Source: Sinotaia quadrata (taxonomy: Eukaryota; Mollusca; Gastropoda; Architaenioglossa; Viviparidae). Taken from it: a stretch of DNA of 64,000 nucleotides. The stretch spans positions 88,413,546 through 88,477,545 of the forward strand of contig CM054182.1 in the NCBI GenBank assembly GCA_028829895.1. The letters are read 5' to 3'. The number at the start of each line of letters is the position of its first letter. Positions within the stretch are counted from its first letter, which is position 1. The notes below the pieces were generated by a model. That model made no database searches, was not told where the DNA came from, and was given only the letters and a program-made list of their open reading frames with translations. The position numbers were made by a program, and so were the translations under genes. Shown here piece by piece: positions 11,331 to 23,751 of this stretch.

Positions 11331-11500
11331 ACGAACAGAGAGAGAGAGAGACAGAGAGAGAGAGACAGAGAGAGAGAGACAGAAACAGAGACAGAGAGGG
11401 AGATAGAGAAAACGTGAGAAAGAGATAGAGAGTGGGAAAGAGAGAAAGATGGAGAAAGAGAGAAAGAGGGAGAAAGAGATAAAGAGGAATAAAGAGTAAT
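11331..11500. repeat. Purine tract, GA-rich
   Basis: About 170 bases almost free of pyrimidines on the + strand: GAGA runs with GACA, GAAA and GGGA variants. The two minus-strand frames rich in S, L and F through here are low-complexity artefacts. Such homopurine tracts can adopt triplex (H-DNA) structures. Confidence 0.95.
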
Positions 11501-11539
11501 GTGGTGCAGGGTGAATATTGAAACGAATAGTATTATCGA

Positions 11540-12335
11540 TATTTTGCAAAAACGTAGACACATTCCTAATGGTTTTTACAACAGACACGTTGCTATTGGC
11601 TTTTGCAGTATACTTATACACATTCTTAGTAACGTTTGCAACACACTTAAAACAGACACATTCCTATTGTCTTTTACAACATACCTATAACAGAGGCATT
11701 CCTACTGGTTGTTGCAGCATACATATAACAGATACATTGCTATTGCTTTTTGCAACATACTTATATTAAACACATTTCTATTGGGTCATACAACATACTT
11801 ATAACAGACATATTCATATTGTCTTTTAACAACATACTTATAACAGACATATTCATATTGTCTTTTAACAACATACCTATGAGACACATTCCTAGTGACT
11901 TTGGTAAAATACATATATGTGACACATTCCTAATGACGTAAAATATCTATAACATACATTTCTATTGACGTTTGCAACATACCTACAACAGGCACATTCC
12001 TGATGGCTTTTACAACATACCTATAACAGGCACATTGCTGATGGCTTTTACAACATACCTATAACAGGCACATTGCTGATGGCTTTTACAACATACCTAT
12101 AACAGGCACATTGCTGATGGCTTTTACAACATACCTATAATAGGAACATTGCTGATGGCTTTTACAACATACCCATAACAGGAACATTGCTGATGGCTTT
12201 TACAACATACCTATAACAGGCACATTGCTGATGGCTTTTACAACATTCCTATAAGCGGCAAGTTATTACTGATTTTTGCAACATACAATAAGAGACAAGT
12301 TATTATTGGCTTTTGCAATATACTTAATAGAGACC
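11540..12335. repeat. Minisatellite, 38 bp unit, about 20 copies with homogeneous core
   Basis: The unit TGATGGCTTTTACAACATAC followed by CTATAACAGGCACATTGC repeats at exactly 38 bp across about 11985-12250. Outward on both sides units become increasingly diverged, to about 11540 on the left and 12335 on the right. This edge-decay pattern is expected when unequal exchange or gene conversion keeps the middle uniform. Confidence 0.95.
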
Positions 12336-12583
12336 AGATGATATTGAAACCAAACAGGCGAAAAAGCACACGAGAGTTTAAAAATAGTTTCGTTTGGCAT
12401 CACACCGTATTCCAGGAACAGTCCCCATACTAAGGATCTTCTTTGACTTACATGACAGCCAACACACGTCAGGCATACACGTGAGAGGCCTTTTAATCAC
12501 ACACATACACGTAAACAACAACCCACACACCACACCATTTAACACTGCACCCAAAATTACTGAGCAGACAAACGGTCTCTGCA

Positions 12584-12655
12584 GATGTTGGATTACATCT
12601 AAAGCCTTATTCAGACTCAGATGTTGGATCGCATCTAAAGCCTTATTCAGATTCA
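12584..12655. repeat. Two-copy tandem duplication, 36 bp unit
   Basis: GATGTTGGAT(T/C)(A/G)CATCTAAA followed by GCCTTATTCAGA(C/T)TCA occurs at 12584 and 12620 with a few substitutions. Confidence 0.9.
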
Positions 12656-12756
12656 CACTGGACCGACTTGCGCCGACCCTGAGTGTTGCCTGCGATTTGA
12701 AATGGGCGGTTACTATTCTGAGATTAAATACTGATGAAATACTGCATGATTTCTGT

Positions 12757-12811
12757 CACACACACACACACATACACACACAAACGTGTGTGTGTGTGTG
12801 TGTGTTTGTGT
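12757..12811. repeat. (CA)n immediately followed by (TG)n, hairpin-forming
   Basis: A CA run ending CACACAAAC is followed directly by GTGTG repeats ending GTTTGTG, so the two halves are reverse complements, including the AAAC/GTTT interruption. The palindrome is close to perfect around 12784 and could extrude as a hairpin or cruciform. Confidence 0.9.
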
Positions 12812-14439
12812 ACATCGCCCCAGGGGTGAAAGCATCAGGAATATAGACAGTTGCGAAGTCTGAGCATAATGCCTCTTGCACTTCCGGAATAGTAATTGAA
12901 TGTCGTGTGTTATAAATTAATAGCATAATAAAATAGCAATGGGATATGTGAGACTAGCGTGTCTGGTTTTGTGTTCTAGTAGTAATTGGAAGTGGCCTAT
13001 ATTTTGTTTTAGCCAGAAGGCCTAATTGTAGGTGTACTGAGTTATTTCTCCTACAGGTAGTAAGTAGTACGCAGCGTATAACTTTTGCGCATGTCCTTTC
13101 TATGTTCACTGAATGGGGAGGGGAGGCAATCACGTACAAATGAGACTTCGAGTACTAAAACGTCATCACCCGACTCTGTGTTTTAAGCCTGGCATGGAGT
13201 TATCTTGCCACTTTTTAATGAGCTGGAATTGGGACGGGGGTGGGTGGGGAGGGGGCAGGGGAGATGACCAGCTTAATTTCGTCTTATACGGACATATATC
13301 AAACGCTCCCAAAGTCGCTGTCGGCTCTCCTGCCATTACACGATCTCTTTCTTTTTAACCCATTCGTAAATCCTTCCTTCTGTCTGTGCGCTTTTCCTCC
13401 ATGCCACTTTCGTCTGGCTCCGTACGCTTAATATAATGTTAAGAGAACCAATAGAGATAAACCTGATAGCAGATGGCGATGCGTCTTCGATTTTGACCAC
13501 ACCGCTCTCCTTTTGCTGGCTGCCCATGCACGGAAGTCGGTTTTGAACTAAGAAGCATTAAAGGCGTCACCATAGAAACCATCAGAAGGGCTATCGATGC
13601 AACTGTCGGACGCAATCAGTGTGCACGGGACGGGTTGGCACTAAGCTTCCTTCCTAGGCTGGGAATGTTGCAGTTGTCGTAGTCTACTGTGAGTATCGAT
13701 CGCTTTTCTTGCTGGGAAGGCAGATTTGGCGGGCTGGTCCGCGCTTAGAATATCGCGGCAACACAGGCAGAACCGCTAGAAAGACAGCTTTTCTGACGCA
13801 GCCCGAATTAGTGCCAACAGCGTGTTATAGGAACAACAATTGGCAGTATGATTGTCTCTAAGTCTGCCGGGTGGTTGGCAAAATATTTATTTTGCAGATG
13901 CACGTCGTAGCTGGAAGAGCATTTGCGAAATACGACTTGAGGAAGGGGGTGGTGTCAGAAAAGTAGCCTAAATGATAAAATAAAAGGGGAGGGGGAAAAA
14001 GGAGAAAGGGAGGTGAGCGAAGAGAGTGAGAGAGAAGCAGAATTTGATGTGTATATTAGATACACATTAAAACTTTAGAAAGAAAGACACTTTGATAAAT
14101 AGGCATAAGTATTTAATATCGTACACATTAATTTCGTATTAATGTCGATGTTTACAAAATTTTTTCACCCGTTTTTTACGTTCTCCTATGAAATTAATTA
14201 CTGTAGATAGTGTGCATGCGCATAAATAGATTCCTGTTCCGGTTTACGATTGAAACACCATCAAGTCAAATTATACTACAATCAGTCACAATCATTTTTA
14301 CCACCTTTTAGTCATTTCTTACGTCATCACTTGGAATGTTGAGATCATTATTTGTTATTTCAAATAAAACCAACACAGACTTTGGCCTTTTAACTACAAT
14401 CTTAACCGAGCATTTCGTTAGAAATTCATTCCTAAATGG
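12812..14439. other. No gene recognised; mixed complexity
   Basis: A relatively complex stretch (13100-13930) with more C and G, a G-rich tract listed separately, and a purine-rich patch at 13980-14040. Small open frames at 13113-13527 show no domain. No exon could be supported. Confidence 0.45.
13236..13255 (+). other. G-quadruplex motif
   Basis: GGGGGTGGGTGGGGAGGGGG has four or more runs of at least three G separated by single bases, the tightest class of quadruplex motif. Another GGGG run follows within ten bases. Short loops predict a stable parallel fold. No transcript is known here, so any function is speculative. Confidence 0.85.
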
Positions 14440-14980
14440 AGTCACATTCTGATTGTAACTGTCATAAGTAAGCTGTTAATTACGTCTTCACTCCTCAATA
14501 AGGCTAGTGCGTATAGCAAAAGAAACAGAGTAGTTAATTAGATTTACATTCCTCAATCAGTTTGGCTTGTGACGTTGTATAAAAAATAATAGAGTAGATA
14601 ATTAGATCTTTATTCATTAATCGGGTTGACTTTGGGTGTTTACAATAACACTGAGTAGTTAATTAAATCTTCTTCATTCCCCAACGAGTTTGACCTCTGG
14701 TATTTACTACACACATAACAGAGTAGTCAATGAAATCTTTATTCCCCAGTGAGTTTGACCTCTGGTATTTACTACAAAAATAACAGAGTAGTCAAAGAAA
14801 TCTTCATTCCCCAATGAATTTGGACTTTGGTGTTTACTACACAAATAACAGAGTAGATAATTAAATATTCATTCCCAATGAGTTTGGCCACTGGTGTTTA
14901 CTACACAAATACATCTTTATTCCTCAATGTGGTGGATTTTAGATGTTTACTACAAAATAACAGCAGTGAATTAGAAAACC
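14440..14980. repeat. Degenerate minisatellite, about 60-65 bp unit
   Basis: Roughly eight diverged units: AATCTTTATTCCCCAATGAG, then TTTGACCTCTGGTATTTACT, then ACACAAATAACAGAGTAG. The clearest copies are at 14640-14900. Confidence 0.85.
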
Positions 14981-15051
14981 TTTCCTAATTGGGGTAGATT
15001 TTTTAAAAACTTTAATAGCTGATGCATTGTTTTTGTTTCCGCCCGCTCGCA

Positions 15052-15730
15052 GTTTTAGACCAGTCTGACTGTTTTGTGTCAGTGTGTTCCTGTGTTTTAG
15101 ACCCATCTGACTGTGTTGTGTCATCGTGTTCTTGTGTTTTAGACCCGTCTGTGTTGTGTTTGTATGCTCCTGTGTTTTAGACCAGATTGTGTTGTGTCAG
15201 TGTGTTCCTGTGTTTTATATCCGTCTTACTGTGTTGTGTCTGTGTGTTCCTGTGTTTCGGACCCGTCTGACTGTGCTGTGTAAGTGTGTTCCTGTGTTTT
15301 AGACCCATCTGTGTTGTGTGTGTGCTCCTATGTTTTAAATCAGACTGTGTTGTGTCAGTGTGTTCCTGTGTTTTAGACCCGTCTGACTTTGTGTCAGTGA
15401 TTCCTGTGTTTTAGATACGTCTGTCTGGACTATTTTGTATCAGTGTGCGCATTTGTTTTAGACTCGTCTGAATGTTTTGTCCATGTGTGTTTAGTGCTTT
15501 AGACGCGTCTCATTTTTAGTGCCATTGTGCGCATGTGTTTTACACCCGTCTGTCTGTGTTGTGTCAGTATGCTCCTGTGTTTTAGAATCGTCTTTGTCTT
15601 GTATCAGTGTGCGCATGTGTTTTAGACACGTCTGACTGTTTCAGTGTGTGAATGTGTTTTAGACACGTTTGACCTGTTTGTTTCAGTGCCTTCAAGAGTA
15701 TTAGACACTCCTGATTGTTTTTAAACGAGT
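15052..15730. repeat. Minisatellite, about 42 bp unit, some 16 copies
   Basis: Variants of TGTGTTTTAGACCCGTCTGA followed by CTGTGTTGTGTCAGTGTGTTCC. Frequent small deletions remove the CTGACTG part, so the period varies between about 33 and 45 bp. It decays toward the right end. Confidence 0.9.
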
Positions 15731-16469
15731 GCAAGTTATTGTTGTTGTTATTTTTTTGTTTTAAGCTGTGCAGATGCTATCGCATATTCTCTTGTAGAAA
15801 ACATAAGTACGATTTTAGTAACCTTAACTACACCTCTCGTGTTTTGACATTGACCAATAGTATTTATTTCTTCCATCTCAAAAGTTATACCTAATGTCTT
15901 GTCTGACGTTTGAAACCTTATATTTCAATGGTTTAAATCCTACTGATAATTTTTGGGGGTTTCTATATGAAACCATTACTAAATGAGTATAACTCACTTC
16001 CTATCACTGCAGGTCTTATTTCGTGGAATTTAGCATTAACTGTGACTGTATATTTTGAATGATTAATCCTTAGCTAAGACATTATATTTCTTTACATTTC
16101 ATTTTACTTGAAGTGTGTATAATTCAGTGACCGAAACCTTTACATCACATACACATTTCATTAATTGAACGCCCTTTATTTATTGATACTAAGGCAATGC
16201 ATACAACCTTCATTACATTTAACTCACTTCATTCGATTAACCTAAACCCTCTATTCACAACTCATTGCATTCAATACAAATCGTTGATGGAAAATGTGTA
16301 CGCACTTTTAAAGCATTAAACTTTTTAAAGTTTTAAGTAAATTATTTCTTGGCTTTATAAATTGTTTTGCTAACTTTTCTATATTTACCTGCTTAAAGTA
16401 AACTAAACTTATCTGTGTTTTAAATATTCTTCTTTGTTCATTGTTATGTTGCCTTAAATACCTGTCCGC

Positions 16470-16471
<2 letters not shown>
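15731..16471. other. No gene recognised
   Basis: AT-rich sequence with loosely repeated phrases (TTTACATTTCATT and similar) but no clear period and no supported exon. Confidence 0.45.

Positions 16472-16520
<49 letters not shown>
16472..16520. repeat. (CA)n microsatellite, about 24 units
   Basis: Uninterrupted AC dinucleotide run. The poly-CV frame on the minus strand is its shadow. Confidence 0.98.
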
Positions 16521-16521
<1 letters not shown>

Positions 16522-17017
16522 TATAAGCTTTAACAAGAGCAACATGCTTTTTCTGTCTTTTAAATCGTTACACTACTGGTAAGTGGTTTACTTTACATAT
16601 TTGACATGATTACTTACACCGTGTTTTAAGTATTGTAGAAGTGATGAGTGAAACATCTCGCGTGTGGTTCACTAGGTGCATTGTAGGAAGTGCGCATGTA
16701 CTTAGTACATTAATAAAATGCAAATACAAAAGATGGCCAACGCATTACCATTATGAGTACGATAGTAAAGTGGATCACTATTTTGTATTCAAACGTTTTA
16801 GATGGATTAATATAAAAACGAAATTTATCTTGCCCATTTAAGATAATGTTGCTAAAGTTAATAACACTGATGGTGGAGTTGGTGATATGTTTCTTTCCTT
16901 ACTGTTTTGAAAGCAATAATTTAAGCTTCTAATTTCATCTTGTGAATAATTTAAAGAGAAATAGTGGAATGAATACATACTTATAACACGCACGGATGGC
17001 AGTCAAAGAAATAAATT
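16521..17017. other. No gene recognised
   Basis: AT-rich. The frame at 16641-16841 (+) has ordinary residue composition but no domain I recognise and no splice signals. Confidence 0.4.
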
Positions 17018-17172
17018 TGTATGACTTAATTAGAGGAAATGCCAACAGAAATGTGTATGACCAAATTAGAGGAAATGAGAATGCCAACAGAAATGTGTAT
17101 GACCAAATTAGAGCAAATGAGAATGCCAACAGAAATGTGTATGACCAAATTAGAGCAAATGAGAATGCCAAA
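17018..17172. repeat. Minisatellite, 42 bp unit, 3.6 copies
   Basis: GACCAAATTAGAG(G/C)AAATGA followed by GAATGCCAACAGAAATGTGTAT starts at 17059, 17101 and 17143, with a partial unit before. The unit is 14 codons, so both strands are open through it. Confidence 0.95.
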
Positions 17173-17299
17173 ATAAATAGCTGAAAGAGTTCTAGTTTAT
17201 TTTGGTTTCAATTGAGAGAATCAATTAATACCTTTAGGCAGCAATGAATTTATATATTTGAAGAAAGGTTTGTCAATAAATGTTTCAAATATGAAAAGC

Positions 17300-17700
17300 G
17301 AAGAACACAGACACGACCAAATAAAACAGAACAGAATCTAACCCAATCCAACCAAGCAAAGCCAAGTAAATCAACTCCAAGCCAAGTTAAGTCAAGTGAG
17401 GACAAGTCAACACCAAGTCAAACCAAAACAAACCAAATGAAAACAAAACAAAACCACAAACATAAATGGATCAAAAGAAAAGAAAACAGAAAAGAACATA
17501 AACACAAACATATTCGAAAGTATAAGCTTAAGCAACAGCAAATAACGCAAAGGGCTAACATTTAAAAAACCAACTTAACGACCAAACAAACAAATAAAAC
17601 AAGAGAATAACAAAACATAGCTTAAACATAAGAATAATTAAAATTAAAAAGCATAAACAGTGGCAAAAGCAAATATAAAAGAAAAGAAAAGAAAAGAAAT
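17300..17700. repeat. Low-complexity A-rich tract with CAAGT, ACAAA and AAAAG motifs
   Basis: Successive patches of CCAAGTCAA-type, ACCAAACAAA-type and (AAAAG)n at 17679-17698. No stable longer period; probably old simple-sequence slippage. Confidence 0.8.
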
Positions 17701-18534
17701 GCTGAATGATACAAGAAGAGGACCGATGACAATTTTATTCTATTTTTAGGAACACTCTGCAGCCCATCAAAAGCATCAGTCCAATAATTCAAGAGTGAGA
17801 AATGCAGTCGTTGTTAATCCCCTGAAGCAAACAGAGGTGGGGGTCGTGACGTCATGAAGCCTAAATTCTGAACGCCTATCATCAGTCAAACCCTTTCCGA
17901 GTTTTCCATTATACCTTCACGTTCCCATGGCGATCAAGTAGGATTTGCAGATGTATAGTTACTCTATTTACCATTCCAGTGTGCCTTTTCGTAATCCAAG
18001 AACTGAGCAATGCTAACGTCTTAGATATAATTCTATTTTAAAACACATTCACGTTAAAATCACTCATAATTTTCATGAATTTGGCTTTTTCTCCCAGAAA
18101 TTTCAGTTATGGTTTGTTATTTTAATTTATATTATTTTCAGAACAGCACGCTGTTGCAATGGACGTAATTAGATACTGCAGTAACATGACAGAAATCCAA
18201 AGTTGTTTTTTTTAAAAATCGAATAGTGTGACAATGACCCAGTCTCAGGAGAGGACCTGTTAAATGTGTGGCTTTGAACAGTGTATACCTTCCTGATGTA
18301 TTCAAAGATTTGGCACTTCTATCTAAAATAAACCGTCTCGCTGGTTCGTCATTTCGGCATACAGCCAGCTCCGTCAAAAAGCATCTCCCAACATTATCAG
18401 CTCAACGTGGCTTAATATCTTTAAAGCTTGATTCACTTTAAAAGCACTTGAATCCGGCAAAGTGTGGGTGTGTCTTAAGTTACTGTTTTCTGTTTTGAGC
18501 AAGAATTACAGTGCTGCATGCCGTCTTCATTGTA
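17701..18534. other. No gene recognised; TGACGTCA at 17847
   Basis: Mixed sequence containing a perfect CRE-type palindrome. A polypyrimidine-AG acceptor-like site (ATTTTTAG) at about 17750 was checked as exon 2 of the candidate gene: in the required phase it meets a stop after 12 codons, so it is not supported. Confidence 0.45.
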
Positions 18535-18985
18535 AGCCGATGTCTTCATTCTATGTTAATGTCTTCATTTTATGTTAATGTCTTCATTCTATGTTAATGT
18601 CTTCACTCTATGTTAATGTCTTCATTCTATGTTAATGTCTTCATTCTATGTTAATGTCTTCACTCTATGTTAATGTCTTCATTCTATTTTAATGTCTTCA
18701 TTCTATGTCGACGTCTTCGCTCTTGGCTAAAGTCTTCACACAATGTTAATGTCTTCACTGTATGCTAATGTCTTCATTCAAATTTAATGCATTCGCTCTA
18801 TGTTAATGTCTTCACTCCATGTTAATGTTTTCGCTCAATGTTAATGTCTTCGCTCCATGTTAAAATGTCTTCACTCTATGTTAATGTCTTCACCCTCTGT
18901 TAATGTCTTCGCTCTTTGTTAATGTCTTCGCTCTATGCCGACGACTTCAATCTATGTTAACCGACTGAACTCTATGCCGTCATCT
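18535..18985. repeat. Minisatellite, 19 bp unit, about 23 copies
   Basis: TGTCTTCATTCTATGTTAA repeats at 19 bp spacing from 18541, nearly perfect to about 18700 and then increasingly varied (CACTCTATG, CGCTCCATG, GCCGACG). Confidence 0.95.
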
Positions 18986-19269
18986 TATGTTGATGTCTTC
19001 ACCCTGTGCTGACCTCTCTTTGCAAGTTTGCAAAGGGGAGGCAAGACGTCTGCACGACTGGGCCAATAAACTAAACTAATTATGTTTATTAAATTTCTTT
19101 CTTAAGGAAAAGGGTAGAGAAAATGTAATGTCATATTTCTAAGTCGTTAGTGGTGTGGGAAAAGACGAACTAACTATAGCTTCCTGCAAAACTTCCAATT
19201 TAGGCAGTTATTTATTGCAACTTGTGCTTAGTGAAAATAATGAAGTGTCTGCAGATTAAAATGTTTACT

Positions 19270-19460
19270 TGGTTACTACTAGTAGTAGAAATTATGCAAG
19301 CACATAGCTTTAGGTAGCTTTGTAATAGTAGAAAGTGTGCAAATACAAATGTTTAGCATAGCTCTTGCATTATTAGAAAATATGTAAATACATACTTTTA
19401 GCATAGTTGTGACATTAGTAGAAAGCATAAATTCTTTGGCATAGCTATGTCACTGAAAGA
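19270..19460. repeat. Degenerate tandem repeat, about 60 bp unit, 3 copies
   Basis: Recurring TAGTAGAAA(T/G)(T/A)(A/G)TG, then CAAATACA and TTTAGCATAGCT. Old and diverged. Confidence 0.65.
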
Positions 19461-20255
19461 AAAAAAGTGGCATTTTACGCAAAGATTTACGCATGCACAT
19501 CACATTGCTCACGTGACAATGCAGTTCACATGGTCGTCGATGCTTGTACTGCTGCAGTTTGGTTATATTACCACAGGTGCTCAACATCATGAGCAGCTCC
19601 GACAATAGACAAGCAAACATGAAGGGCAACAACAACAGCAACACAATATGTATACAACTATTCGTTCGTCGGCATCCTTGTTTAGGTTTGTAAGTGTAGA
19701 CATATTTTTGCACCGAACTAGCAATTATACCTTGTGGCAGTTTTACAACGCCGCTCTGAGTAAACTGTATCGCAAAGAATTTTTTTAAAACTAAAACCCC
19801 TTAAATATTTTTTTAAAAAAATGTTATTTGTATTTAAGTTTAACAAATTGGAAGAGTTTAGCGATCGAATTACAGCACGTGTTTATCATACGCTGTTTGC
19901 ACACGCGCGCGCATTGCTGACGTCAGCGTTCTCCAGCCCCCACCCCTACCTTCTCATCTTCGGAGTCTTCGTGTGCGCTAGACCATAAGACGGTGCAATA
20001 TCTTTTTTCTTTGTTCTAGTGTTTCTGTATGAGCCCACACTTCACACACCGAGTGCACAGATATTTTTCTTTTCTTTTCTGACGGTTAATTTACTTGTGT
20101 GCTATGTTGTGTGGTAACTTTTAAGTTTTGACCACGTCGCTATATTGCGGTGTCACGGAAAAGGTGATATTTGTATACTCACTAAAGAGATCACAGGTCT
20201 TTCTAAGTGACTACGTGCTTAGCCAATGTTGATTGAACTGAAACTGTGTGGATGT
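19461..20255. other. No gene recognised; complex island with TGACGTCA
   Basis: 19860-20000 has more C and G than its surroundings, with CpG clusters (ACACGCGCGCGC) beside a perfect TGACGTCA at 19918. This composition fits a regulatory island, but nothing demonstrates activity. Minus-strand open frames have no known domain. Confidence 0.4.
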
Positions 20256-20277
20256 AGATAGATAGATAGATAGATAG
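20256..20277. repeat. (GATA)n microsatellite, 5 units
   Basis: Short perfect run of AGAT, in the opposite orientation to the large TCTA arrays elsewhere. Confidence 0.95.
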
Positions 20278-21690
20278 TGTGCACATATTTATGTGTATCT
20301 TTAAGATATATTTTTTAAAAGCCGAAATAGCTAGCTGCTGTTTCACTTAAACTAATATTGATTAACATAATCGGTAAAACATAAAATAGGATTAATTAAT
20401 ATATAAAACGTTGATAACATTCGAGCATGAAATAAGGGCGCTACAAAAAAAACCCCTCATGTCTCTCAAACAGTGTTTGATTTTATTTTTAGTTTTGAGG
20501 AGATTTTTACTCTTAGTGGGATACAATCCAATTAAAATACGTCGTATTCATTTAACAGTTCTTTAGTGGAAAATATAGCATATATTTTTATTGCAGTTAT
20601 CTATATCCTCGCCGCTTAATGGTTGTTATACTTGCACTTTGACCCTGAACTCGTCACATTCAGTCCTGTCTGATGCACCTGTGTACACAGATCTGCCGAT
20701 GCTTCTGTGTTGCAAAACATGAAGAGTCTGAAGAACACTTTTGAGTTTGGCACGTGTCATCGGCACAACCGTTGATTCTCACAAATTCTTCATATAATCT
20801 GCTATAGGGCAGAGTTAAGGGAAGGAGATAGAGAATAATATTGATACCTGTTTTCAAATATTTTGCTGCGTGTCGCTGATAACTGGTGAGGAGTAGTAAT
20901 TTAGTCCTCCGGTAAGGACAAAAAGAAAATAAATGCGGCACAACACGTACATTTTATTTCTGCTTTTTTAATTCTCATTCATCTGTGCTGTTCTATCGCA
21001 CAGTGAGCATGAAATCATTTGAAGCATGACTCCCGTGTTAATTCATTGATGACGTATTAGGTTCAGTCAGCTTTAGGCAATCGGATGTATTTCTCTTATG
21101 TTAATTCATCGTTTATAGTTTCCATCACAGTAAATGCTCTCGCGTTTAGTTCATAGAATTCGTTAAACTGCCTCAAATGTTAATATTTTAGATAAATAGA
21201 TATATATGGCCCACATAACAGTTCTAAATATTCTGACACAAAGACACACAAAGTCCTTTCCAGAATGTGTGAAATATTCTGCAAAACCAGAGCAAAACAC
21301 CAGATTGGGTTTCTCATTAAGTCTTCAAAAACACGAAGCTGCACATCGCATTTGACGGAAGTAGCGTTTCACCAGCAGTCTGTAAAGAAAGGACTTGCCA
21401 CGCAAAGCAGATACAAGGCTTATGCTGAGACTAGAGATATGCGAACCCCAATAATAGAGTTAGTGGTTTTACACATCTTCACGTTCTGATGCATTGTATA
21501 CATAACAGATTTAGCTCTTCTCCGACAGCTCAGGGTGTTTGAATATATTATGGGATAGATAAAAGTTTACGAGCTTTCATACATTCTTCTCACTGTCTCT
21601 TACAGGAAATATAGGAACTCTTTTAACGTTCGCTAATGTTCTGATTTATGTTCAAGTTGAGGGCTACGTTTTTTTTTTTCCGGTGTACAA
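20278..21690. other. No gene recognised
   Basis: AT-rich sequence. A minus-strand 93-codon frame (20660-20941) and a plus-strand 74-codon frame (21265-21489) are the longest; neither has recognisable motifs nor is clearly bounded by splice sites. Confidence 0.4.
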
Positions 21691-21990
21691 GCATGTAGTT
21701 TTTAGTCATCTGCTCCAGAGGTGTTAATGTATGTGGTGTTTCTCTTATCTGCATTCACAGAAGTGTTACTGTATGTAGCGTTTTAGTCATCTGCTCCATA
21801 GAAGTTTTAATGTATGTGATGTTTTAATGACCTGCTCCATATAAGTGTTACTGATGTAGCGTTTAGGTCATCAGCTCCATAGAAGTGTTAACGTATGTAG
21901 TGTGTTAGTGACCTGCTCAGAAGTATTAATGTATGTCAAGTTTTATCATCTGCTCCATAGAAGTGTTAATGTATTTGACATAAATTTGTT
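21691..21990. repeat. Minisatellite, about 41-60 bp variable unit
   Basis: About six diverged copies of TAGTCATCTGCTCCATAGAA followed by GTGTTAATGTATGTAGTGTT. Indels make the period irregular. Confidence 0.85.
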
Positions 21991-22029
21991 CAGCTACCAA
22001 GTACTGTTGATATTTTTAGCGTTTCCGTG

Positions 22030-22470
22030 CATTTTTCTAATGTTCTGCTGCTTTCTCTAATTAATGTGTTTAGCATTTTTTACACAGTTCTTTAATGTTC
22101 TCCTGTTTTGTGTTGTTAGAATTTTTCACGCAATTCTCTAATGTTCTGCCGCTTTGTGTTGTTAATGTGTTTTTCATTTTGCTCAATTTTGTAAATATTC
22201 TGCCATATAACACTTTCAATACATTTAAATGCTTGACATGCACCTCTCTAATATTTTGTTACGAAACACTGCTAATGCATTTAGCATTTGTCAAACAGCT
22301 CTCTAATGTTTTGTTACGAAACACTGCTAATGCATTTAGCATTTGTCAAACAGCTCTCTAATGTTTTGTTACTAAACACGGCTAATGCATTTAGCCGTTA
22401 GCGTTTGTCAAACAGCTCTCTAATGTTTTAGTAGACTAGCATAGTTTATACATTTAGCGTTTCTTATATA
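22030..22470. repeat. Minisatellite, 55 bp unit with older flanks
   Basis: The core units at 22261, 22316 and 22371 (ACGAAACACTGCTAATGCAT to CAGCTCTCTAATGTTTTGTT) are near-identical at 55 bp spacing. Diverged versions (CTCTAATGTTCTGCTGCTTT) extend left to about 22030 and right to about 22470. The frame at 22095-22361 follows the repeat. Confidence 0.9.
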
Positions 22471-23751
22471 TTTCTCATTTTATTAAAACTTGGCATAGGC
22501 AACAGTTGTAACATCCTGTTACACTTCACACACACTTTGCACACCTAGTTCTTGTAAATAGTTTTCAATAATTAGCTAATATGTAATTTCCAATAAAACG
22601 AACACTAGTACAAATAAAGTTGACAATAAGCCTTTGAGAAACCAAAACGAAGGCAAGAAAATAATTTTTCCGATTACACTCACGGCTTCTCATTGGTATG
22701 GTGACCGCACTCAGAAAATAAAATTCTGATGACTGAAATGAGTGCACTTGTCGAGTACTACATCTGCTGGAGTGTACTATCGAGTGTAGGCTGTGTGTAC
22801 ACCAGAACTATAATGTTTATGTCTTTATTTTTAGCCTCAGTTTCCATTTACTAAATAAAAACTAGGCAGAAGGGGTGTTTTGTTTGTTTGTTTTCTGAAT
22901 TTTCATTCGCTTCAAGTAAACAGAAGCAACAGTAAATGCTCTTGGTTTTGTTCTCGATTTAAACATTATTAATTTCTAAGCAGCAGCAAGACTCCACAAG
23001 TCAAACGGTCTGTCTTTTTCTGTTAACCTCAGTCCCCCCCTTTTTTTTTTTTTTTAAAGAATGGGCATCGACGCTAGTCACAATCCATGGCTTGAAGAAA
23101 AGAGTCTAAACAACAACTTATTAGTTTTCTTCCGCGAAAGAGTTCCTTGTTTATGTTACTTTTATATCTGCTTCTACAGATAGTTAGTTTGTTTGATACC
23201 AAGGTTACGACAAGCGCTCGTCAGGGAAGATAAAACAAGAGCACCAAAATATTATCGGGTGTTTGTTCAGGAAACAGTTTGACGTGTAGCACACACGAGA
23301 CGAGGAGCGCGTGTGACGCGCGTGCTCAGGTGGAAACCTGTTTTACTTTCATGCTCGTGCATCTGGTTCCCAAGAATATTCCGAAGACGTCCAAAAATGC
23401 CCTGAAGACAAAAGAGTATTGTAGAAATACAAAAAAACTAACATTCATTGCGCAAGCAGTTTTGCGACTACAGATATTCAGTAGCTTACAAAATTATTGA
23501 TGAAGGACTCTTTGTTGTTCGTTTGTTTCATAAACATTTACACAGAAGAATTAAATGGTCATATTTTGTCGTACATTATTATAAATTTACATTATCATCA
23601 ATTTGTGACTGATGGCAGCTGTTTATGATATTTACATAGATGTTAATTGAATCAATCAAACAAATAAACAATCAATCCATCAACCAATCTGTAAACCAAT
23701 TAGTCACTCAATCAATCCACCAATTAATTTTTCATGACTCAAACCAGTGTC
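22471..23751. other. No gene recognised; poly-C/poly-T run at 23034-23055
   Basis: AT-rich sequence with a C7T15-type homopolymer junction. The part near 23275-23400 has more CpG. Small open frames lack recognisable features. Confidence 0.4.

Noticed and set aside
17740..17800. Second exon for the candidate gene behind the ATTTTTAG acceptor-like site
   Set aside because: In the phase required by the first exon it runs into a stop after 12 codons.
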